From: a bacterium D16-51
GTDB lineage: Bacteria; Bacillota; Clostridia; Lachnospirales; Lachnospiraceae
Direction of reading: 5' to 3'
NCBI GenBank assembly: GCA_003612285.1
Contig: RAYE01000033.1
Location: 1 to 60,063 of the forward strand
DNA: 60,063 nt
Shown here: in pieces, positions 7,512-16,047 of the stretch
How the letters are laid out: every line of letters starts with the position of its first letter
Numbering within the stretch: position 1 is the first letter of the stretch
Position numbers and translations under genes: made by a program
Notes under the pieces: model-generated
What the model was told of the DNA's origin: nothing
Seen by the model: only the letters and a program-made list of their open reading frames with translations
Databases searched by the model: none

Positions 7512-7564
7512 TAATATCACCTCTTAAGAAGATTGTAATATTCCAGGTCCTTTTTGTCAATCCA

Positions 7565-8044
7565 TTAGAATTTCAATTTAATAGCTTTTTTCGTATTTGA
7601 ACGTTTTAACAGAATATTTCCATTTTTATCAAATGACATATAATAAGATATCATCTTAGTTTTTTCCTTATTATATATATGCAATTTTATATTATCATCA
7701 TCAACTGTTATTCTATATAAATAGTCTGATACTTTCATTTCATTAGTATCAAAAAAACCTGAATAGGAACCATTTGTGCCAAAAGCAAAATGGATATTAT
7801 CCCCCAAATTAAAATCACAGCCTTCTAATAAGGAACTATAGATATTAATTAAATCTGAATCTGATTCCGTATACTCCACAGTTTCATTTTTTGATGCAGT
7901 TTCACGTTGTCCTATATCCGTTTTAAAATGATTTCTTATAATCAACAAATACCCAACCATACTAATTAGAATAATACAGTTCGCAATTATAACTGTAATA
8001 ATGAATTTTTTTGATTCCAATAAGTTACTTACTCTCATTTTCAT
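7565..8044 (-). CDS. Membrane-anchored exported protein, paralogue of the protein at 5480
   Basis: The start was chosen at 8044 because GGAGGATTATT precedes that ATG, whereas the upstream ATG at 8143 has no ribosome site. The 159-residue product has a basic start, one membrane helix (FIITVIIANCIILISMVGYLLII), a short linker and a beta-rich domain. The domain carries YSSLLEG, F.FGTNGSYSGFFD, IYNKEKTK and YYMSF and is clearly related to the 5480-5992 product. The two copies flank the 6708 gene and the XRE regulator. Outside-facing location is inferred from the single N-terminal helix. Function unknown; a small accessory surface or lipoprotein-like role in mating or immunity is possible. Confidence 0.65.
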   Translation of the reverse strand: MKMRVSNLLESKKFIITVIIANCIILISMVGYLLIIRNHFKTDIGQRETASKNETVEYTESDSDLINIYSSLLEGCDFNLGDNIHFAFGTNGSYSGFFDTNEMKVSDYLYRITVDDDNIKLHIYNKEKTKMISYYMSFDKNGNILLKRSNTKKAIKLKF

Positions 8045-8252
8045 AATAATCCTCCATGCCGCCTTTAGCAGCTCAAATAGTGATGAAAAATGCTGCTTTT
8101 GCGTTTTTCCATGATTGAAACCGTAATCATTATTAGGATGCATTTTGTGCAGTCTTAGAATGATTTTTCAATCTACCTCCTAAATAATTTAAGCATAATA
8201 GCCTTTACTGTATAAAAACAAAGAATCTTTCCTTTTTTGTCTAATAGTCACA

Positions 8253-8285
8253 AAAGACCAATGGCCTATATAATAAGCCACTGAT
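8253..8285 (-). terminator. Possible terminator of the giant surface-protein gene
   Basis: On the minus strand CAGTGGC and GCCATTG pair around an AT loop about 20 nt after the stop at 8306, followed by a short T-rich stretch (GTCTTTTG). Weak but suitably placed. Confidence 0.4.
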
Positions 8286-8305
8286 CCTTATGCAACAGAT
8301 AAAAT

Positions 8306-11300
8306 TTATCTCCTTCCAATTCTGCCTGTTTTCACTGCCCATACTAACCCACCAGCACCACACAATGCCAGAATAGCTATTACAATAAAAATAACTTTTA
8401 ATGTTTTGTTAGAACTTTCTTCATTCTGCTGAATAGCTTCCTTTGGAACTTCTGCCTCATCACCTGCAAATGCAGCAGATTCCACAACTGTAACCTCTGC
8501 GACTGAAACAGGAGATAAATCTTCAAGTTCCAAATCAACTGAATCATTCTGTGCAGTTTTAAGTACTACGTCAAATTTCCCATCCCTTTCTGTACTTTCA
8601 TGAACCACTAAATACATGTTTCCATTTTTAAACTTTTCGGAAGTAAGGCTTAATTTAAGATTTTCGTTGTTCTTCATCGCTTCTTTTTGTATTGCACTTG
8701 GTAAAACATCAATACTTGCAATTCCCGTGATTCCCACAACTTTTGTGGAGTCACCAATGCATTTCCTGATATCCTCTGCCCCAAGGTTTGCAAGCTCTTC
8801 TAAATGGCTGGCATAATAAGCAAATATTTCATTTGCATGGATTTTCTCTTCATCCGTTGTTTCCTTATCCCTTTCACCGTTTGATGCCATAACTCCCAGG
8901 TAAGAACTGCCCTGGTCAAGGGCTGCTACTGTAGCCCCGTCTGTGTTCCCTGTACTACTGTTATCTGGCAGTTCCATTGTAATAACCGTACCAGGCTGGC
9001 TGCTTGTTCCCTGGCTGCTACCAGCAGGCACCAGGCTACTTGAGATGCCAATATTATTTGGGGCAGGTGTTGCCTTAGCCCTGGCCTGCTTCCCCTTTTC
9101 CATAGAATTCGCTGCAGGTGAGCTGGATACCCTTGGTGTAACTGTCGGGAAAGCAGAATCAGACCTTTCCTTTCCTGAAACATTTCCAGAACCTGGTGCA
9201 GTTGGTGACGGCGTAACATAAACAACCCTTGTCTGTGCTGAACTATTTCCGCCAGGGTTAGGGGCTGACGGACTGGAATTTGACTTCAAAGTCTTATTTT
9301 CAGATTTCAGCCCGTTATTTTTTGCTGCAAGCTCCTCATTTTTCTTTGACAGAGCGCTAACTTTTTTGGCTAATGCCGTATTTTTAGATTTTAATTCTTT
9401 GTTACTTTCACTTAGTTTCTTATTCTTATTTTCTAATGCTGCAGCTAATTTTTCTGACTCTTCATTTTCACCCGTCAGTACAGTATTTTTCTTAATTAAG
9501 TCCCCATTTTCAGACAGCAGCGCAGCATTGGATTCCTTCAGCTCCCCATTCTCTCTGGATAAAGAATCATTCAAAGTTTTGGCATTTTTCAGTTCATTAT
9601 TTAGGCTTTCCACAGTTTCTGTCAGCTTGCCGTCCCCTGTGCCTTTCAAAGCTTCAGAAAGCGCTGCCGTTAAAGATGTTACATTATTCTGTAAGGAACG
9701 GTTCTCATTTTTCAGGCTGTTATTCTCATTTGTCAAGACTGAATTTGCTGCTTTTAATGCATCCAGCTCTTGTTTTGAGACGCCGGAAGACGGCTGGCTG
9801 TTCCCGCTGCCTGCCCCTACGAGAGCTGCCAAAGCATCCCCCGTCGCATTTGTATTTAATTTTTTCTGGATTGCACGAATAGTGTTTTCACTCTCTACTT
9901 TTGCCGCCACAAATGCATTGATTGCTTCCTTTACCTGTGCTGCAGATGCATTTTTACTGGTTCCAAAAAGCCTTGCCGCATCATCCACCGTCAGAACATA
10001 ATTCCCTGTGCTGTTTGTCAGCTCCTCTATCTTCTGCGCCTGTTGTTCCGTCTGTGCCTGGAGGCTTTGCACATTTTCCTTCAGCTTTTTAATGGAGAAA
10101 TTTTTATCTTCTATTTCGAGTTCTTTATCAGATACCACTTTATTAAGGGAATCCACACTCTGTTCCAAGCTGCTTACATTTTCTGACAATGTAGCGTTTT
10201 CTGTCTGGAGACCCTGGATTTCAGACAGTATTTTAGAAAGTTTTTTCTGTAATGTTGACACATCGTCCCCGTCTAACGTTCCACTGACAAGCTGCTGGTA
10301 TATCTGCCTGACTGCATCATCGTATCTGCCTAACGCCTCTTCATTTTCAGATATTTTATCTTCCAGTACACCCATTTCAGATAGCAATTCCTTTACTTTG
10401 TCCAAAATAATGCCAAGCTGTTCTTCCGAAGACAAACCATCAAAATTTTCATCCCCAATGCCTAATGCCTCCTTTAGCTCCGAAATCTTTCTGCTTACAG
10501 AAGAAAGCTGGTTACGAATAGCCGTAAGCTGTGCCGTAAGTTTCCGTTCCAATGCACGGATTGGATCGGAATATACTTTGTCTGTTGTCTCACCATTCAT
10601 TTCAATGACATGTACACCATCCTGGGACACATAAAATTTAAAAGTGTCTGCCACACCATCCCCATCTATATCCCCTGTGCCAATATAAACGTCATATACT
10701 GCCCCGCCGGCCGTAATTGTGTCACCTGTTTTTTCATAGCCACATTCTACACCGTTTACCCATACAACATGCTTTATGACTTCATTTCCATCTGCATCCT
10801 GTTCTGTTTTTGTGCCAAAATAGCCATCTCCATCCACATCGGTGGAACCCACATATTTATTAAGCTCCTCCACCAGCTTGTTATACATGGAAACATACTG
10901 GTCTAATTGCTGCCTGCAGTCTGCCAGGGCATTGCTGTATGCATTTTTCTCTTCTGCCAGCTCATTGTTTGATGCTTCCAGCCGTTCAATGTCTGCCTCC
11001 AATTCTGTGATTTTATCCTGGAGCCCTTTTATTTCTTTTACTACAGTTTCATAGGTAAACCCCTGGTCAAAGAAATACATTTCATCTGTATATTTGACTA
11101 CTTTTACATCAATTTCCGTTAAATAATATGTTGGCTCATTGCTGTTGTAATCTGCATCTTTATCTGTGTCACTGTTCGGGTAATAGATAACACTCATATG
11201 CTGAATGGCATAATTCTGGCTGCTGTTCACTTCATGGATTTCAGGGTTGTCCACAACCCCTTCTGTTGCAGCAAGAAACAACCCCTTATCATTGAATACA

Positions 11301-14300
11301 GACTGGATCATTGCCAGCCTCTCCGTTTCCAGGTCATCCCCTGTAATCTGGTTTGATTCCACATACCCCAGATATTGGGAGTATGTATAGTCTTTCTCTT
11401 CCAGTTTCCCAGGGATAACGTTCTTATATGAATAATCTGTTGATTTAATCCATTCTCTGATAGCCTCATCTGCTTCGGCTTCAGTAAAGAAGTTAAAATC
11501 TGTCAAAACCTCCTTTGCTGGGGCGGCGTCAGAATACACTGGCTTTACAATAACCTTCTTTTTATCCATCCTGGCATTGTCATAAACTTTCCCGTCATAA
11601 TATGCTGTAATCCCATCCCTGACAGAAGGCAGATTGATTGTCTGGTCATCTACATTTTCATCCGCAGAGAACCCTACATTAAGCAGGCCATTAGCGGAAT
11701 AATATGTCTTAAATGTGTTTCCGCCCTCCGCCACGTCATCCTGTGCTGTCTGGTAATAATTTGCTACAGCGCTTACCAGCGTCCCATCTGTAGAATGCCC
11801 TGTGGCTGCCTCTTTCGGCATGTATACAGTCACATCCCTTGAATACTTATATGGGCCGGATGGAATATAATGCCCCATAAATGATGAATAATATTCATCC
11901 CCATCCCGGTATGTTTCAAACCTGGTATCTTTATTCTTGACATATACCGTAGTATTGATAACATCTGTATAATCTGTGCCAGAACTATAGGTTTCTGATG
12001 AATACCCTCCCCAGTTATACTCCACATCTGAAACATTCCTGCCAAATATCAGGTTCTGGATATTGCAGCACCCATTGAAGGAATCATTCTCTACTGTTTC
12101 TATGTCCAATTCCAAATTTGTAATCCCAGTACATCCTTCAAAAGCATAAGCTTCCACTTTATTTGTTGATGGGACAAAGACTTCTTTGATGCCTGTGCAG
12201 CCCTTAAAAGCATATGGCTCAATTTTAGAGCCTGACAGGCGCTTTAAGTTGACAGCATTTATTTTTGAATCATCCGCAAATGCACTCTTGCCAATGCTTG
12301 TATTTCCGCTGATTGTCAGCTTGGTCAAATTTATGCATTCTGCAAAGGCAACTTTCCCAATGGCGCTTGTGCCATCTACCGATACCTCAATTAGCCCATC
12401 GCAATTCCCAAACGCAGCCGTCCCTATTGCAGATGTCATAATCTTTACGTTTGAAATATTGTCACAGTCATAAAATGCAAAATTGCCAACCCTATTGACA
12501 GAGGCCGGGATTTCCAGCCGGGCGAAAGACGTATTTGCATAAAATGCGTAATCATTTATGTCTGTCAGGGTATCCGGGAAATGTATGCTTGTATAGGAAT
12601 AAACATTTGCCGGGATAAACGGCCTGGCCTTCGTGCCTGTGCCAATACTCCTGACAGGCCTGCCATCTATTTTCTCTGGGATATTGAAGACTCCGTTCTT
12701 GTCAATTGACTGGTTGATGTCCTCATTTACAGTATACACATTGGCTGCATTCCCATCTCCATCCACCTGGTAATACCATGTAATCCCAAGGGCTGTGTAG
12801 GATTTATAATCTTTTTGGGGTGTGGAAAGCAGCGGGACTTGTATATTGTGGGCATAATAACTGCACTCCCCTGCATCAGTCCCACCACCATAACTATGCT
12901 GCTCGGAGTAGTCATAATAGACAACTGTAACGCCATAGCTTTCTGTATCTTTGAGGGATGCCTCACTTGGTATAACTATAGAATTAACCCCTTTTACCTT
13001 TTTAAGCTGCTGCTCATTCCCTTTAGTCCCTTCCGACAGAGCATCCCATGCCGCTGTTGGGAGGACATATTTAACAGCAGCCTCCACTTCTGTCTTATCT
13101 GCATCAGAAAGCACATACTTTCCAGAAAAATCCGCATCTGTCAGCAGGCTGCCAAATTCAGCAAAACTGCCAATGTAAGAAGCCTTAAAAGCGGTAGGGT
13201 AAAAAGTGGATGATGCAAACTCAAAAACCTGGGTATGAAAGGAATCCGCCCCTGCCACAGATGGGAAATATACTGTAACAATGCTGTAAGTCTGTGCCCC
13301 ATTTAATTCTGATGAATCAATCCTGATGGATTTCCCACCATCGTATTTTGTTAATGCCTCCACCTGTTCCTTGCCCAATCCGTCTCCCCATACAGAAGCT
13401 GGGACAATATAAAGGTCGTCTGCAGAAACCTGGGTTTTAGAGCCATTCAGCCATGATATTGTGCCCGAAAACTCATTTGAATAAATTGTATCATTAAGGC
13501 TAAAACCAGAGCCATGCGTTGTGCTGAAAGCTGTAGAGCCTTCATAATTGACATGGAACGTAAATTCTTTGCTCCAATAGTCCCTGCCATCTGTATAAGT
13601 TGGCACAAAAACTGCTGTCACTTTAAAAGTCGGTGAGCCATTTGGCACAGTTACTGAAGTTGTACTTACTGACCTTTTATCAGATAATTTTTCAAAGTCA
13701 GCGCTTGGAATCAGATATACACTGCCTGTTGAAGTAGTCCCATTTTTATAGGATACCTTTGCAGAAAAATTTTTATTGCTGATTGTATCCCCTACAGAGA
13801 CACTTGACGCCTGTGTGCCTGATATCTCAGCATCTGTCTCATAATTCCTTGTTAAAACTGTAAATTTAGCATAGACAGGGCTTGATGCATAATCTGTCTT
13901 ATTTGCGGCACACTTTTCTTCTTCAAACAGTGCCAAAGTATAAGTCCCTGCCAGCCCTGACGGGATTGTGATATTTGCCGTGCCGGAAGCTGCACTGACT
14001 GTCCCGAGGTTCCCATAATATACTGCCTTCCCTGCACTGTCATATATCATAGCCGAAATATAGTTTGTCCCCCCATTCAGCTGCCCGGTGCTTGCGCCGG
14101 TATAATTAAACGAATATGTATTCCCTGCGAATATGTTGGTCAGATTTTTCCCATTGATTGCGGACACATTGAAACTGCTTTTATTTGTACCCGCATTAAT
14201 AAGGAATTTAATATTACCGCTTACTGCCCCCACAGCAGATAACGGTACTTGTGATGTTGCTGATGCTGCATTCCTGGCTGCTAATACTTTAGATAAATCA

Positions 14301-15055
14301 AGATTGAACGCAGGCGCCACTCTATTAGTATTGCTATCCACTGCATTGCCGCTCATCATAGAATTTATATAAGTACACCATGCATAAGCATTACTGCCAC
14401 CACTGCTGACACCAACAAATGAACGTGTCCAAACATTCCAGTTGGCATTAGTCTGCAGCATAGTCGCTAAGCTATTTGTTGTCTTATTGCTATATGATGG
14501 CACAGCTCCATTTGCAGTCAACTGCCTTGCACTAAGCGGCCAAAGATATGCCCCCGAAACAGAACCTGTCCCTGTTCCTGAGTAACCATCTCCGCCTTTA
14601 TAGGTATCAACACTGACATCTGAAACTCTCATTGCATTCTTATCAGCAGCATTAAAATGCGAAGATACAAGGCTATTTGTATAATTAAGAATTGTCTGCC
14701 CATCACGTCCAATTCCCCATGTCGATTCTAACTTGTCCCCATTCATTCGTGCATCTGTATCAACCAGCTCCCAGTAATTTGTACCATTAGTCACACCATA
14801 AAAGGCATTCCCTTCTTTACCGTAATAATACTGCGTAGAAACTGTAGTATCTAAAGCTGGGAAATTTGCAGAATTAAATGGCGGCGCGCCAACCCCGCTG
14901 CCCGATACTTCAAATGATGCAGCCTTAGCCAGATTATCCTGTGTTGGATAAAAAATATCTGCTGCAGTGACAAGCCCCAGCAGCAATGTCAAAATAAGCG
15001 TAAAAGACATTACCCTCTTTAAAAACAGGATATTTACTGTTTTCCTTTTCTTCAT
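8306..15055 (-). CDS. Giant cell-surface protein: signal peptide, BspA-type LRRs, coiled coil, C-terminal anchor
   Basis: 2249 residues from the ATG at 15055 (MKKRKTVNIL); an in-frame TTG four codons earlier is less likely. A signal peptide (about 1-40) precedes a DUF6273-like domain (about 60-285, ending VAPAFNLDL). Several beta-sandwich-like repeats (about 290-780) and six or more LRR_5/BspA repeats follow (about 790-1030; repeated I.ssAF..C..l..v.i). Then come a coiled coil (about 1340-1405), a DVDGDGYFGT/DIDGDGVADT calcium-loop-like module (about 1410-1470), a coiled coil of over 400 residues with SLKNENRSLQNN-type heptads (to about 1935) and a Pro/Ser/Thr stalk. One membrane helix and a basic tail end it; there is no LPXTG motif. 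It is probably an adhesin spanning the wall. On a conjugative element it may promote cell contact, but host adhesion is equally possible. Confidence 0.85.
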   Translation of the reverse strand: MKKRKTVNILFLKRVMSFTLILTLLLGLVTAADIFYPTQDNLAKAASFEVSGSGVGAPPFNSANFPALDTTVSTQYYYGKEGNAFYGVTNGTNYWELVDTDARMNGDKLESTWGIGRDGQTILNYTNSLVSSHFNAADKNAMRVSDVSVDTYKGGDGYSGTGTGSVSGAYLWPLSARQLTANGAVPSYSNKTTNSLATMLQTNANWNVWTRSFVGVSSGGSNAYAWCTYINSMMSGNAVDSNTNRVAPAFNLDLSKVLAARNAASATSQVPLSAVGAVSGNIKFLINAGTNKSSFNVSAINGKNLTNIFAGNTYSFNYTGASTGQLNGGTNYISAMIYDSAGKAVYYGNLGTVSAASGTANITIPSGLAGTYTLALFEEEKCAANKTDYASSPVYAKFTVLTRNYETDAEISGTQASSVSVGDTISNKNFSAKVSYKNGTTSTGSVYLIPSADFEKLSDKRSVSTTSVTVPNGSPTFKVTAVFVPTYTDGRDYWSKEFTFHVNYEGSTAFSTTHGSGFSLNDTIYSNEFSGTISWLNGSKTQVSADDLYIVPASVWGDGLGKEQVEALTKYDGGKSIRIDSSELNGAQTYSIVTVYFPSVAGADSFHTQVFEFASSTFYPTAFKASYIGSFAEFGSLLTDADFSGKYVLSDADKTEVEAAVKYVLPTAAWDALSEGTKGNEQQLKKVKGVNSIVIPSEASLKDTESYGVTVVYYDYSEQHSYGGGTDAGECSYYAHNIQVPLLSTPQKDYKSYTALGITWYYQVDGDGNAANVYTVNEDINQSIDKNGVFNIPEKIDGRPVRSIGTGTKARPFIPANVYSYTSIHFPDTLTDINDYAFYANTSFARLEIPASVNRVGNFAFYDCDNISNVKIMTSAIGTAAFGNCDGLIEVSVDGTSAIGKVAFAECINLTKLTISGNTSIGKSAFADDSKINAVNLKRLSGSKIEPYAFKGCTGIKEVFVPSTNKVEAYAFEGCTGITNLELDIETVENDSFNGCCNIQNLIFGRNVSDVEYNWGGYSSETYSSGTDYTDVINTTVYVKNKDTRFETYRDGDEYYSSFMGHYIPSGPYKYSRDVTVYMPKEAATGHSTDGTLVSAVANYYQTAQDDVAEGGNTFKTYYSANGLLNVGFSADENVDDQTINLPSVRDGITAYYDGKVYDNARMDKKKVIVKPVYSDAAPAKEVLTDFNFFTEAEADEAIREWIKSTDYSYKNVIPGKLEEKDYTYSQYLGYVESNQITGDDLETERLAMIQSVFNDKGLFLAATEGVVDNPEIHEVNSSQNYAIQHMSVIYYPNSDTDKDADYNSNEPTYYLTEIDVKVVKYTDEMYFFDQGFTYETVVKEIKGLQDKITELEADIERLEASNNELAEEKNAYSNALADCRQQLDQYVSMYNKLVEELNKYVGSTDVDGDGYFGTKTEQDADGNEVIKHVVWVNGVECGYEKTGDTITAGGAVYDVYIGTGDIDGDGVADTFKFYVSQDGVHVIEMNGETTDKVYSDPIRALERKLTAQLTAIRNQLSSVSRKISELKEALGIGDENFDGLSSEEQLGIILDKVKELLSEMGVLEDKISENEEALGRYDDAVRQIYQQLVSGTLDGDDVSTLQKKLSKILSEIQGLQTENATLSENVSSLEQSVDSLNKVVSDKELEIEDKNFSIKKLKENVQSLQAQTEQQAQKIEELTNSTGNYVLTVDDAARLFGTSKNASAAQVKEAINAFVAAKVESENTIRAIQKKLNTNATGDALAALVGAGSGNSQPSSGVSKQELDALKAANSVLTNENNSLKNENRSLQNNVTSLTAALSEALKGTGDGKLTETVESLNNELKNAKTLNDSLSRENGELKESNAALLSENGDLIKKNTVLTGENEESEKLAAALENKNKKLSESNKELKSKNTALAKKVSALSKKNEELAAKNNGLKSENKTLKSNSSPSAPNPGGNSSAQTRVVYVTPSPTAPGSGNVSGKERSDSAFPTVTPRVSSSPAANSMEKGKQARAKATPAPNNIGISSSLVPAGSSQGTSSQPGTVITMELPDNSSTGNTDGATVAALDQGSSYLGVMASNGERDKETTDEEKIHANEIFAYYASHLEELANLGAEDIRKCIGDSTKVVGITGIASIDVLPSAIQKEAMKNNENLKLSLTSEKFKNGNMYLVVHESTERDGKFDVVLKTAQNDSVDLELEDLSPVSVAEVTVVESAAFAGDEAEVPKEAIQQNEESSNKTLKVIFIVIAILALCGAGGLVWAVKTGRIGRR

Positions 15056-15067
15056 ATTTTGCACCAA

Positions 15068-15103
15068 GCCTCAATCGAAAATGCCTGCATTTTCATTTGA
15101 GGC
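15068..15103 (-). promoter_or_regulatory. Leader hairpin covering the ribosome site of the giant surface protein
   Basis: The arms GCCTCAA-N2-GAAAATGC and GCATTTTC-N2-TTGAGGC (loop of 2 nt) pair with only two central mismatches. The GAGG in the downstream arm is the only Shine-Dalgarno-like sequence before the ATG at 15055, 13 nt away. Folding would hide it. Confidence 0.55.
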
Positions 15104-15338
15104 GCAAACACAAAGGGTGAAAGATATGTGTTTGCATTTTACCCTTTCTTCTTTTTTTCTTTCACCCTTGCTTCTTCCTATAATTCCATTCCATTTGTAT
15201 TCTCCCTCTCGTTAAATACAATATAGTAGGTGCCCTGACACCATTTTTTTCACATTTTATAATCATATTGTCCCATCTCCTTGTGCATTTCCAAAGCATT
15301 TATGCCCATATTTAATATTACAAAATCCTAATACAATC

Positions 15339-15357
15339 TTTATTAGACAATTAACAA
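15339..15357 (-). promoter_or_regulatory. Shared 19-bp operon-head motif, copy d
   Basis: The minus strand reads TTGTTAATTGTCTAATAAA. It lies just past the terminator at 15389-15421 and about 285 bp before the surface-protein gene, as expected for a promoter or activator site. Confidence 0.55.
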
Positions 15358-15388
15358 AAAATCTAATAATTCCTTTGACAATAAACAA

Positions 15389-15421
15389 AAAAGAGCAATG
15401 CATTTTGTTCATTGCTCTTTT
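15389..15421 (-). terminator. Terminator of the DNA-processing operon
   Basis: AAAAGAGCAATG and its complement form a 12-bp hairpin with an A/T-rich loop. On the minus strand it is followed by T6. It lies about 30 bp after the stop of the HTH gene at 15450. Confidence 0.75.
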
Positions 15422-15449
15422 CTCTAATATATTAGCTGAATAAAAATTT

Positions 15450-15971
15450 TCATTTATCCTCTTCATTCAAACGGCGGACCTCTTTTGCAAAATCAGCACA
15501 CACTCCTAACAAAAAATTGTTACTTGCAACATCCAATCCTTTTGTAATATCATCAAAACGCTGTCCGTTTGTTTTACGGATGTTATTATCATAAGGAAAA
15601 AGATCTGTGGGACTTACATTTAGTACATTTGCTATTTTTATCAATGCAGGCAACCCTATATGTGCTTTATTATTTAAGATTCTGGATAAATGAGCTACAT
15701 CAATAGTTGACAATTCACTTAACACGGTCATATTCAGACTTTGCTTTTCCATCTCTATCCAAATATTCTGAGAAATTCCCGTAAATATATCTTCCATTTT
15801 ATCTTCGTCATAAATTACCGAATCCAGCAAGCCCGGTTTAATTTCCAGCTCCTGTAGTTTTTTATTCTTTTTCTTTGTCATTTTTACAACATTTTTTTTA
15901 GAAGCACTCACTTGATTTTCTGAATTAACACATATTTTCACAGGTTCCAAATTAATTTCCTCCTTCAGCAT
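15450..15971 (-). CDS. XRE-family HTH protein, last gene of the DNA-processing operon
   Basis: 173 residues. The first 60 are lysine-rich and disordered-looking. Residues about 85-145 form an HTH_3 domain (MEKQSLNMTVLSELSTIDVAHLSRILNNK, then GLPALIKIANVLNVSPTDLFPYD). The tail is a short amphipathic helix. It follows the methylase-helicase gene (77-bp gap) and precedes a strong terminator. It is a plausible repressor or activator of the element. It has no paired divergent gene, so it may act at one of the shared motifs rather than locally. Function beyond DNA binding is inferred. Confidence 0.75.
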   Translation of the reverse strand: MLKEEINLEPVKICVNSENQVSASKKNVVKMTKKKNKKLQELEIKPGLLDSVIYDEDKMEDIFTGISQNIWIEMEKQSLNMTVLSELSTIDVAHLSRILNNKAHIGLPALIKIANVLNVSPTDLFPYDNNIRKTNGQRFDDITKGLDVASNNFLLGVCADFAKEVRRLNEEDK

Positions 15972-16047
15972 AGATGGATGTAATATACTTTTATTTAATT
16001 TTCTATATTACAATATAACACTATTCATCCGCTTTGTAAATTATTTT

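Noticed and set aside
9366-10634. Two long open frames opposite the coiled-coil part of the giant surface protein
   Set aside because: They are Ser/Phe-rich mirror frames of Glu/Lys/Leu-rich coding DNA without ribosome sites.
15263-15466. Leftward 67-residue hydrophobic frame
   Set aside because: It runs through the terminator at 15389-15421 and motif d and has no ribosome site; it is leader DNA.
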